This document shows positions 8,120-16,357 of a stretch of DNA of 18,855 nt, piece after piece. The translations under genes were made by a program, and so were the position numbers. Below the pieces are notes generated by a model. That model saw only the letters and a program-made list of their open reading frames with translations. It was not told the DNA's origin and searched no databases. The stretch lies in the NCBI GenBank assembly GCA_041565695.1, contig JBFGUI010000051.1, positions 1 through 18,855 on the forward strand. Reading direction: 5' to 3'. This DNA comes from Pelagibius sp041565695 (GTDB lineage Bacteria; Pseudomonadota; Alphaproteobacteria; Kiloniellales; Kiloniellaceae). Within the stretch, counting starts at the first letter, position 1, and the number at the start of each line of letters is the position of its first letter.

Positions 8120-9237
8120 GCCGAGGCCTCGCCGAGGGGCTGCTCGACGACGCGCCGGCCCGGCCGGCGCAGCAGCACGTAGAGGCTGGCAAGGGCGGCG
8201 AGCAGCACGGCGCCGTACATTGCGGGAACCGCCGCGGCGCTGCGGCTCGCCAGGTCGTGCAGGGCGAGCGACACGCCCTCCAGGGCCGCGACGCAGGCGA
8301 TGGCGGCGAGCACGCGCCTGGTCTGGCCGCGGCGATTGAACTCGCCGGCCAGCAGCGCAGCCATGCCGATCAGCACGAAAACCAGGGTATAGAGCGGGCC
8401 CGCCAGGCGGTGGTGGCCCTCGGCGATGAGTTCCTGGTAGTTGCGCTGGTCGCGGCTGTCACCGCTGGGAAACAGCAGCTCGGGCAGGAAGCGCTCCTTG
8501 GGCTCGCGCCAGCGCGAGCGCGCCGCCTCGCCGAACTCGCTGAGCTCGACCGTGTAGCGGTCGAAGTAGAGCAGGGAGAAGCGGCCGGTGCCGGGCTGCA
8601 CCTCCTGGCGGTTGCCGTTCTCCATCACCACCCGCGGCCCGGTCTCGCTGGGCACCAGGGCGCCGCGCTCGGCCATCATGGTGACCGGCTTCTTCGGGTC
8701 GCGGTTGTCGTGCACCAGGATGCCGCGCAGCTCGCCGTCGGCGGAGCGCTGGCGCACGTAGACGGTAATGTCGTCGCTGAGCGCGGTGAACACCCCCTCC
8801 TGCAGCAGCACAGTTGAGAAATCGCTGCGGAAAGCGTTCTGCAAGTCCTTGAAATTACGATAAGAGACCGGCAGGAAGTAGAGTGAGATCGAATAGCAGG
8901 CGAGGGTCACCAGGATGCCCAGGATGATCGCCGGGCGGGCCAGCTGCAGCTGCGACAGGCCGGCGGCGCGCATCACCACCATTTCGCTGTCCATGGCCAT
9001 CTTGTGATAGACGAAGAGCACCGCCACGAAGGTCGCCACCGGCAGCACGACCCCCAGGAAGGACGGCAGCAGCAGGGCGATGAAGGTCAGGAAGGTGGAA
9101 GCGGGCAGGCCGCGGTTGACGATGTAGTCGATCAGGCGCAGCGACTGCGTCAGCCAGATGGCAAAGGTCAGCGCCAGGGTGACGAATATCGTCGCCGTCA
9201 CCAGCTGGCCCAGGATATAGCGTGTGATCCAGGGCAT
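8116..9237 (-). CDS. lptF: LPS export ABC transporter permease LptF
   Basis: 373 residues. It is the partner permease of LptG in the inner-membrane LptB2FG complex. Three N-terminal membrane segments (about residues 10-30, 48-75 and 98-122) bracket the coupling-helix motif DSEMVVMRAAGLSQLQ. A periplasmic jellyroll domain follows (about 140-255), then three C-terminal helices (LYTLVFVLIGMAALLAG, VLAAIACVAALEGVSLAL, AVPAMYGAVLLAALASLYVLL). ATG 9237 gives MPWITRYILGQL, the usual LptF opening. A longer in-frame start (9333) would add an Arg/Gly-rich stretch not expected in the family. The Shine-Dalgarno before 9237 is weak. It is the first gene of the lptF-lptG-lptD-surA-pdxA-rsmA operon and diverges from pepA across about 230 bp, where both promoters should lie. 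Confidence 0.94.
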   Translation of the reverse strand: MPWITRYILGQLVTATIFVTLALTFAIWLTQSLRLIDYIVNRGLPASTFLTFIALLLPSFLGVVLPVATFVAVLFVYHKMAMDSEMVVMRAAGLSQLQLARPAIILGILVTLACYSISLYFLPVSYRNFKDLQNAFRSDFSTVLLQEGVFTALSDDITVYVRQRSADGELRGILVHDNRDPKKPVTMMAERGALVPSETGPRVVMENGNRQEVQPGTGRFSLLYFDRYTVELSEFGEAARSRWREPKERFLPELLFPSGDSRDQRNYQELIAEGHHRLAGPLYTLVFVLIGMAALLAGEFNRRGQTRRVLAAIACVAALEGVSLALHDLASRSAAAVPAMYGAVLLAALASLYVLLRRPGRRVVEQPLGEASA

Positions 9238-9466
9238 TGGGGCCAATCGTTGAAGTGCGCAGCTAAGAGAGATAACGCGCCGCCGCGATGCCCGTCCAGA
9301 CAAAATCCCCCCGCCGCCGGGGCGGACGACCATCCCATTGGGCCCTTGAAACTGCCCGCTGGCGCTGACAGGCTGTGGAGCCTTATCTTAGCGGCCTTCT
9401 GTCAGTCCAAGGGCGGCCTGCCGCCCCCGGCAGGGGCCCGGCCATGTTTTTTCCGTGAGGATCTTG

Positions 9467-10966
9467 ATGAATATCTCCTTTGCTTCGCCGAGCGTTCCAG
9501 CGTCCGGTGCCCTGGTTGCCGGTGTCATGGAGGGCGCCAAGCTGACGCCCAGCGCCACGCTTCTGAACAAGCAGACCGGCGGCGCCGTGGAACGGGCCAT
9601 CGCCGCCAGCAGCTTTTCCGGCAAGAAGAGCGAACTGCTGGAGATCGTCGCGCCGGCCAACCTCGGCAACAGCCGCATTCTGCTGGTCGGCCTCGGCGCG
9701 CCGGCCAAGCTCGGCGACAAGGACCTGCAGGATCTCGGCGGCGCGGTCACCGGGCATCTGCTGAAGTGCGGCGAGAAAAAGGCCGCCTTCCTGATCGACA
9801 AGCTGCGCGGCGGCAAAGCGGCGGCGGAGCGCGCGGCCAACTACGGCTTCGGCGCGCTGCTGCGCAGCTACCGCTTCGACAAGTACAAAACCAAGGAGAA
9901 GCCGGAGAGCAAGCCGAAGCTGAAAGAGATCAAGATCATGGTGGAGGAGGCCGCGGCGGCCAAGCGCCTCTTCCAGAAGCTCGAGCAGGTCGCCGAGGGC
10001 GTGTTCACCACCCGCGACCTGGTGAGCGAGCCGGCCAACGTCATCTTCCCCAAGTCCCTGGTCGCCGAGGCCAAGAAGCTGAGCAAGCTGGGCGTCAAGG
10101 TGCAGGCGCTGGGCGAGAAGGAGATGAAGAAGCTGGGCATGGGCGCGCTGCTCGGCGTGGCCCAGGGCTCGGCCCACGAGCCGCAGCTGCTGGTCATGGT
10201 CTGGGAAGGCGCGCCCAGCGCCAAGGACAAGTCCCCGCTGGCCTTCGTCGGCAAGGGCGTGACCTTCGATACCGGCGGCATCTCGCTGAAGCCCGCCGCC
10301 GGCATGGAGGACATGAAGTGGGACATGGGCGGCGCCGGCACGGTGGTCGGCCTCATGCACGCCCTGGCGGGCCGCAAGGCCAAGGTCAACGCCGTCGGCA
10401 TCTGCGGCCTGGTCGAGAACATGCCCTCCGGCACGGCCCAGCGCCCGGGCGACATCGTCACCTCCATGTCGGGCCAGACCATCGAGGTGCTGAACACCGA
10501 CGCGGAAGGCCGCCTCGTGCTGGCCGATGCCCTGTGGTACGTGCAGGAAAACTTCAAGCCGAAGCTCATCGTCGACCTGGCGACGCTGACCGGCGCGATC
10601 ATCATCGCGCTGGGCAACGAGCATGCCGGCCTGTTCAGCAACGACGACAAGCTCAGCGACCAGCTGACCGAAGCCGGCAAGGCGGTGGGCGAGCTTCTCT
10701 GGCGCCAGCCTTTGGGCCCGGAATACGACAAGCTGATCGACTGCGACGCCGCCGACATGAAGAACATCAGCGGCGGGCGGGCCGGCGGCTCGATCACCGC
10801 CGCCCAGTTCCTGCAGCGCTTCATCCAGAAGAACACGCCCTGGGCGCACCTGGACATCGCCGGCGTCGCCTGGTCGACCAAGGACAAGCCGACGGTGCCC
10901 AAGGGCGGCACCGGCTTCGGTGTGCGCCTGCTCGACAGCTTCGTGGCGGCGCACTACGAGAAATAG
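9467..10966 (+). CDS. pepA: Leucyl aminopeptidase (M17 family)
   Basis: 499 residues, against 503 for E. coli PepA. It is a cytoplasmic two-metal aminopeptidase, usually hexameric, that releases N-terminal amino acids; E. coli PepA also binds DNA in recombination and pyrimidine control, which I cannot judge here. The active-site residues are visible: K263 and D268 in GKGVTFDTGGISLKP, catalytic K275, D286 in KWDMGGAG, then D345, E347 and R349 in the M17 signature NTDAEGRL (343-350). The N-terminal Macro-like regulatory domain covers about residues 1-165 and is lysine-rich. The ATG at 9467 has a clear Shine-Dalgarno (GAGG, 9457-9460, 6 nt spacing). holC follows after 30 nt, and pepA-holC is a common arrangement. 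Confidence 0.97.
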   Translation: MNISFASPSVPASGALVAGVMEGAKLTPSATLLNKQTGGAVERAIAASSFSGKKSELLEIVAPANLGNSRILLVGLGAPAKLGDKDLQDLGGAVTGHLLKCGEKKAAFLIDKLRGGKAAAERAANYGFGALLRSYRFDKYKTKEKPESKPKLKEIKIMVEEAAAAKRLFQKLEQVAEGVFTTRDLVSEPANVIFPKSLVAEAKKLSKLGVKVQALGEKEMKKLGMGALLGVAQGSAHEPQLLVMVWEGAPSAKDKSPLAFVGKGVTFDTGGISLKPAAGMEDMKWDMGGAGTVVGLMHALAGRKAKVNAVGICGLVENMPSGTAQRPGDIVTSMSGQTIEVLNTDAEGRLVLADALWYVQENFKPKLIVDLATLTGAIIIALGNEHAGLFSNDDKLSDQLTEAGKAVGELLWRQPLGPEYDKLIDCDAADMKNISGGRAGGSITAAQFLQRFIQKNTPWAHLDIAGVAWSTKDKPTVPKGGTGFGVRLLDSFVAAHYEK

Positions 10967-10996
10967 GCGGGCCCCCAAGGCGGTGAGACCGGCGCC

Positions 10997-11446
10997 ATGA
11001 CCGAGGTGCGCTTCTACCACCTGACGCGGACCGCGCTCGACCAGGCCCTGCCGCAGATGCTGGAGAAGACCCTGGAGCGCGGCCGCCGGGCCGTGGTCCG
11101 GGCCGGCTCCGAGTCGCGGGTCGAGGCGCTCTCGGCGCGGCTGTGGACCTACCACGACCGCGCCTTCCTGCCGCACGGCACGGTGAAGGACGGCCGCGCC
11201 CGGCGCCAGCCGGTCTGGCTCACCGTGGAGGACGAGGCGCCGAACGGCGCCGAGGTGCTGTTCCTGACCGACGGCACCGGCTCCGACAGGATCGCCGACT
11301 ACGGCCTCTGCGCCATCCTCTTCGACGGCCGGGACGACACGGCGGTGGGCGAGGCGCGCGCCCAGTGGAAGGAACTCAAGGACGCCGGCCACGATGTCAC
11401 CTACTGGCAGCAGGACGACGCAGGCCGCTGGAGCCAGAAGGCCTGA
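10997..11446 (+). CDS. holC: DNA polymerase III chi subunit
   Basis: 149 residues, matching the usual size. Chi is the clamp-loader accessory subunit that contacts SSB on lagging-strand DNA. The start TEVRFYHLTRTALDQALPQMLEKTLERGRRAVVR matches the family pattern (F-Y-H-L near the N terminus, then an amphipathic helix). The YHDRAFLPHG motif (about 51-60) and the LFLTDG / DRIADYGLCAILFDG region are also typical. A GGTGAG lies about 10 nt before the ATG. It follows pepA by 30 nt on the same strand and probably shares its transcript. It converges on the ABC-F gene, with a palindromic repeat between them. Confidence 0.93.
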   Translation: MTEVRFYHLTRTALDQALPQMLEKTLERGRRAVVRAGSESRVEALSARLWTYHDRAFLPHGTVKDGRARRQPVWLTVEDEAPNGAEVLFLTDGTGSDRIADYGLCAILFDGRDDTAVGEARAQWKELKDAGHDVTYWQQDDAGRWSQKA

Positions 11447-11466
11447 GGGGCAATATCTACCCGATC

Positions 11467-11561
11467 CGTCACCCCCGTGCTTGTCACGGGGGTCCATTCC
11501 TCAGCTTGCCGGGTCGAAGCAAGTGGAACCATGGATTACCGGGACAAGCCCGGTAATGACG
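11467..11561. repeat. Intergenic inverted-repeat element made of two hairpin arms
   Basis: Two 31-nt arms face each other: 11467-11497 (CGTCACCCCCG...GGTCCAT) and 11531-11561 (ATGGATTACC...AATGACG), about 33 nt apart. Each arm also folds on itself. Arm 1 has the stem CCCCCGTG/CACGGGGG with a 5-nt loop, and arm 2 has TTACCGGG/CCCGGTAA with a 5-nt loop. The layout GTCA-hairpin-TCCAT ... ATGGA-hairpin-TGAC resembles the short dispersed palindromic repeats common in alphaproteobacterial intergenic regions. It sits between the convergent holC and ABC-F genes, where it could end transcription from both sides, though there is no T-tract. Copy number elsewhere cannot be judged from this window. Confidence 0.75.
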
Positions 11562-11604
11562 TTCGAGAAGAAAGTCATCGGCAGCGCAACGGCGCCGGGC
11601 GTCT

Positions 11605-13488
<1,884 letters not shown>

Positions 13489-13571
13489 GGACCCGGCTCT
13501 CTCGCGGCGGGGCGTGATAGCACGGCGCCGCGGGCGGCGAAAGCGGGCCGGGCGGGCCGGCGCGCCGGGCG

Positions 13572-13600
13572 TTGCCCTCGCCCGGCAAAGCGTCTATAAG
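13572..13600 (+). promoter_or_regulatory. Candidate sigma-70-type promoter of ndk
   Basis: TTGCCC (13572-13577) and TATAAG (13595-13600) are separated by exactly 17 bp, the optimal spacing, and match 4/6 and 5/6 of the -35 and -10 consensus. Transcription would start near 13607, giving a leader of about 110 nt before ndk. The spacer is almost filled by a 15-nt word (13578-13592) that recurs in the purM upstream region. Confidence 0.5.
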
Positions 13601-13718
13601 CCCGGCGCGGAACGCCGTTACGGGCGCGAAATCGTGGTTTCCCGCCAGGGGAGGCCGTCGAGGCCGCACCCGCCGCGCAGCACAGTGACCAGCAATCAAT
13701 CTGAGGAGAGCCGGGTTC

Positions 13719-14141
13719 ATGGCCACCCAACGTACCTTCTCGATCATCAAGCCCGATGCCACCAAGCGCAACATCACGGGCAAGATCATCGACCGCCTCG
13801 AGGAAGCCGGCCTGCGCGTCATCGCCAGCAAGCGCATCCACATGACCCGCGCACAGGCCGAGGGCTTCTACGCGGTCCACAAGGAGCGGCCCTTCTTCAA
13901 CGATCTCTGCAGCTTCATGACCTCCGGCCCGGTGGTGGTCCAGGTCCTGGAGGGCGAGAACGCCATCGCCAAGAACCGCGAGGTGATGGGCGCGACCAAT
14001 CCGAAGGACGCGGCCCCCGGCACCATCCGCGCCGACTTCGCCGAGTCCATCGAGGCCAACTCGGTGCACGGCTCCGACGGCCCGGAGACGGCGGCGCAGG
14101 AGATCAAGTACTTCTTCACCGACGCCGAGATCGTCGGCTGA
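13719..14141 (+). CDS. ndk: Nucleoside diphosphate kinase
   Basis: 140 residues, the standard bacterial length. The enzyme transfers the gamma phosphate from ATP to other (d)NDPs through a phosphohistidine and balances the NTP pools. The N-terminal TFSIIKPDA (6-14), the ERPFF segment (56-60) and the active-site loop N114-S-V-H117-G-S-D are all present, with H117 as the phosphorylated residue. A GAGGAG (13703-13708) precedes the ATG with 10 nt spacing. It is a single gene with its own likely promoter (13572-13600) and a strong terminator just after it. Confidence 0.98.
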   Translation: MATQRTFSIIKPDATKRNITGKIIDRLEEAGLRVIASKRIHMTRAQAEGFYAVHKERPFFNDLCSFMTSGPVVVQVLEGENAIAKNREVMGATNPKDAAPGTIRADFAESIEANSVHGSDGPETAAQEIKYFFTDAEIVG

Positions 14142-14190
14142 GGCCGGAAGTTAAGCCTGCGGCCCCTGCTTACGGGGCAACGAGACGAAG

Positions 14191-14226
14191 AAAGGCGGGG
14201 CCCCTCGAAGGGTCCCGCCTTTTTCC
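14191..14226 (+). terminator. Rho-independent terminator after ndk
   Basis: A 13-bp stem AAAGGCGGGGCCC / GGGTCCCGCCTTT (one G-U pair) with a 6-nt CTCGAA loop is followed by a run of T. It lies about 50 nt after the ndk stop. The A-run on the left side gives T residues on the minus strand, so it could also stop transcripts from the convergent coxIV gene. A second small hairpin (GCCCC...GGGGC, 14162-14178) precedes it. Confidence 0.88.
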
Positions 14227-14272
14227 TGTGCCCGGCGCCCGCCCGGGCGCGCCAGGGAAGTCCGGTTAATGC

Positions 14273-14395
14273 TTAAAGCAGGAACAGCGCCATCAGCAGC
14301 AGCGTCACCACCACGAAGACGGTGCACCAGGTAATCAGGCGCACGAAGCCTTTCCAGGTCTGCTGGTGTTCCGGCAGCAATTGTTCGTCCGACAT
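14273..14395 (-). CDS. aa3-type cytochrome c oxidase subunit IV, small membrane protein
   Basis: 40 residues: a polar head (MSDEQLLPEHQQTWKGFVRL) followed by one long hydrophobic helix (about residues 21-40) that ends at the C terminus. This is the plan of the bacterial aa3-type oxidase subunit IV family (COX4_pro_2): an acidic N terminus, a W/F-x-G-F-x-x-x-T lead into a single membrane helix, and no cofactors. It would sit in the inner membrane at the periphery of the haem-copper oxidase. An AAGGAG lies about 12 nt before the ATG. The in-frame longer start (14461) adds an Ala-rich tail and is not favoured. No other oxidase gene is in the window. It lies 113 nt downstream of purN on the same strand and converges on ndk. 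Confidence 0.8.
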   Translation of the reverse strand: MSDEQLLPEHQQTWKGFVRLITWCTVFVVVTLLLMALFLL

Positions 14396-14508
14396 AGTCA
14401 AGCCCTGCTCCTTGCCTCTCGCCGCCGCGACCCCCGCGATAGCGGCTTGCGTTCCGGGCACTCTTCTAGCCCGAGAGGGCGCCGCCGGGCAAGCCCCGGA
14501 GGGCCGCG

Positions 14509-15156
14509 CTAGTCCGGCAGCGGCGGGTTGAAGATCTGGGCCGTGGCGTCGAAATCCGCCGAGATCTCGGCCTGGCCGGCGGCCCAGCGGACCTTGCCGG
14601 CGGCCACCAGGGCGAGGCAGGCCGGATAGAGGCGGTGCTCGGCCTCCAGCACCCGGGCGGCCAGGGCCTCCGGGTCGTCGCCGGGCAGCACCGGCACGGC
14701 GGCCTGGCCGATGATTGCGCCGCCGTCGACCTCCTCGTTCACGTAGTGGACGCTGCAGCCGTGCAGCCTGACGCCGGCGGCGAGCGCCCGGGCATGGGTG
14801 TCGAGGCCGGGGAACAGCGGCAGCAGGGAGGGATGGATGTTGATCATGCGGCCCTGCCAGCGGCGCACGAACCCGGGGCTGACCACCCGCATGAAGCCGG
14901 CCAGGCAGACCAGTTCCACGCCGGCGGCCTCCAGCGCCGCGGTTACCGCCGCCTCGAAGCTGTCGCGCCCGTCGTAGGCCTTGTGGTCGATCACCTGGGC
15001 GGCGACGCCGGCGGCGCGCGCGTGGTCCAGGCCGCCGGCGCCGGGACGGTTGGAGATCACCAGGACGATCTCGGCCGGAAAGCCTGGCGCGGCTGCGGCC
15101 GCGAGCAGCGATTTCAGGTTGCTGCCGCGCCCGGAGATCAGGACGCCGACCTTCAC
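14509..15156 (-). CDS. purN: Phosphoribosylglycinamide formyltransferase
   Basis: 215 residues. It catalyses the third step of purine synthesis, moving a formyl group from 10-formyltetrahydrofolate to GAR. The phosphate-binding VLISGRGSNL is at residues 5-14, CLAGFMRV is at 84-91, and the catalytic residues fall at N106, H108 (NIHPSLLP) and D144 (NEEVDGGAIIGQ), the same numbering as in E. coli PurN. It follows purM by 10 nt on the same strand, the classical purMN operon. After its stop a small CCGGG/CCCGG hairpin (14485-14499) without a T-run may be a weak terminator. Confidence 0.97.
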   Translation of the reverse strand: MKVGVLISGRGSNLKSLLAAAAAPGFPAEIVLVISNRPGAGGLDHARAAGVAAQVIDHKAYDGRDSFEAAVTAALEAAGVELVCLAGFMRVVSPGFVRRWQGRMINIHPSLLPLFPGLDTHARALAAGVRLHGCSVHYVNEEVDGGAIIGQAAVPVLPGDDPEALAARVLEAEHRLYPACLALVAAGKVRWAAGQAEISADFDATAQIFNPPLPD

Positions 15157-15166
15157 GGCAGCGCCC

Positions 15167-16237
15167 TCATTGCGGCCAGGTCTGCTCGAGGTTCTCGATG
15201 GTCACCTGGCCGCCCGCGCCGCGGTGGGCGGTGATGTGGCCGATGCCGAACACGGTCTCGCCGGCCGCCTCGAAGGCGGCGCGCACCGCCGCGGCCTGGC
15301 GCGGGTCGACCACCACGGCCATGCCGACGCCGCAGTTGAAGGTGCGCATCATCTCCTGCGGGACGATGCCGCCGAATTCGGACAGCCAGCGGAACACCTC
15401 CGGCACCGGCCAGGTGATGCCGTCGAGCACCACGCCGAGGCCCTCCGGGATGACCCGGGGGATGTTCTCGACGAAGCCGCCGCCGGTGATGTGGGCCAGC
15501 GCCTTGACGCCGGCGCCTTCTTTATTGGCGGTCTCGATGGCGGCAAGGCAGCTCTTCACGTAGATGCGGGTCGGGGTCAGCAGCGCCTCGCCGAGGCTGC
15601 GGCCCGGCGCGAAGGGGGCGGGTGCGGCGTAGTCGAGGCCGAGGGTCTCGACCACCCGGCGGACCAGCGAGAAGCCGTTGGAGTGGATCCCGGAGGAGGC
15701 AAGGCCGAGCACCAGGTCGCCGGCCGCCACCTCGGCCCCGGTGATCACCCGGTCGCGCTCCACCGCGCCCACGGCGAAGCCGGCCAGGTCGTAGTCGCCG
15801 GAGGCGTAGAGGCCCGGCATCTCCGCCGTCTCGCCGCCGATCAGCGCGCAGCCGGCCTGGCGGCAGCCCGCGGCGATGCCCTCGATGATGGCCTTGCCGG
15901 CGGCGACCTCGAGGTGGCCGGTGGCGTAGTAGTCGAGGAAGAACAGCGGCTCGGCGCCCTGCACCACCAGGTCGTTGACACACATGGCGACGAGGTCGAT
16001 GCCCACCGTGTCGTGCTTCCCGGCGGCGATGGCGATCTTCAGCTTGGTGCCGACGCCGTCGTTGGCGGCGACCAGCAGGGGATCGCGGAAGCCGGCGGCC
16101 TTCAGGTCGAAGAAGCCCCCGAAGCCGCCGAGCCCGGCGTCGGCGCCGCTGCGGGCGGTGGAGCGGGCGAGCGGCTTGATGGCCTCGACCAGCGCGTTGC
16201 CGGCGTCGATGTCGACGCCCGCATCCTTGTAACTCAA
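15167..16237 (-). CDS. purM: Phosphoribosylformylglycinamidine cyclo-ligase (AIR synthetase)
   Basis: At least 356 residues. It uses ATP to close the imidazole ring, converting FGAM to AIR in purine synthesis; it is a cytoplasmic dimer. Family motifs are SYKDAGVDIDAGN (2-14), GLGGFGGFF, NDGVGTKLKIA (60-69), GIDLVAMCVNDL (79-90), GGETAEMPG, SSGIHSNG, HITGGGF and FNCGVGM. The start is abnormal. The given start is TTG 16237, which encodes the L of the conserved LSYKDAG and has no Shine-Dalgarno. An in-frame ATA at 16267 has a perfect GGAGG 5 nt upstream and would add MTSRNSPDNQ, which resembles the N-terminal leader of homologues. No ATG or GTG lies between that point and the upstream stop (16280-16282). 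The real start may therefore be the ATA (366 residues). Confidence 0.95.
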   Translation of the reverse strand: MSYKDAGVDIDAGNALVEAIKPLARSTARSGADAGLGGFGGFFDLKAAGFRDPLLVAANDGVGTKLKIAIAAGKHDTVGIDLVAMCVNDLVVQGAEPLFFLDYYATGHLEVAAGKAIIEGIAAGCRQAGCALIGGETAEMPGLYASGDYDLAGFAVGAVERDRVITGAEVAAGDLVLGLASSGIHSNGFSLVRRVVETLGLDYAAPAPFAPGRSLGEALLTPTRIYVKSCLAAIETANKEGAGVKALAHITGGGFVENIPRVIPEGLGVVLDGITWPVPEVFRWLSEFGGIVPQEMMRTFNCGVGMAVVVDPRQAAAVRAAFEAAGETVFGIGHITAHRGAGGQVTIENLEQTWPQ

Positions 16238-16272
16238 CTGGTTGTCGGGGGAATTCCGGCTTGTTATGGCTT

Positions 16273-16277
16273 CCTCC
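16273..16277 (-). promoter_or_regulatory. Shine-Dalgarno of purM, pointing at an ATA codon
   Basis: On the minus strand GGAGG (16277-16273) is followed by 5 nt and then ATA (16267-16265) in the purM frame. It is the only strong ribosome-binding site upstream of purM. The TTG at 16237 lies 35 nt after it, too far for it to serve that codon directly. Confidence 0.55.
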
Positions 16278-16329
16278 GGTCACATGCGGTATTTAGGGAA
16301 GCAGGCATTTCAGCCCGCTTTGCCGGGCG

Positions 16330-16357
16330 AAGATAGAGAATCCGGGACGGTTTGCAA
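16330..16357 (-). promoter_or_regulatory. Candidate promoter of purM-purN
   Basis: Read on the minus strand, TTGCAA (16357-16352) and TATCTT (16335-16330) are 16 bp apart and resemble -35 and -10 elements. Transcription would start near 16323, about 55 nt before the Shine-Dalgarno-linked purM start. The -35 overlaps the start codon of the divergent DUF2066 gene. A GCCCG/CGGGC palindrome (16313-16328) covers the start region and could be an operator. This is pattern evidence only. Confidence 0.3.

Noticed and set aside
9238..9466. Promoters in the lptF-pepA divergent region
   Set aside because: TTGAAA (9346-9351), CTGACA (9365-9370) and TATCTT (9384-9389) are present but their spacings (32 and 13 bp) do not fit a sigma-70 promoter. 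No convincing minus-strand pair was found either. Apart from these I see nothing definable here.
9383..11497. Minus-strand open frame of about 700 codons across pepA and holC
   Set aside because: It crosses two well-supported genes and the gap between them. The translation is rich in Leu, Gly, Ala, Arg and His with no recognisable domain.
14485..14499. CCGGG/CCCGG hairpin after purN as a terminator
   Set aside because: The stem has only 5 bp and no T-run follows on the minus strand; too weak to list as a feature.
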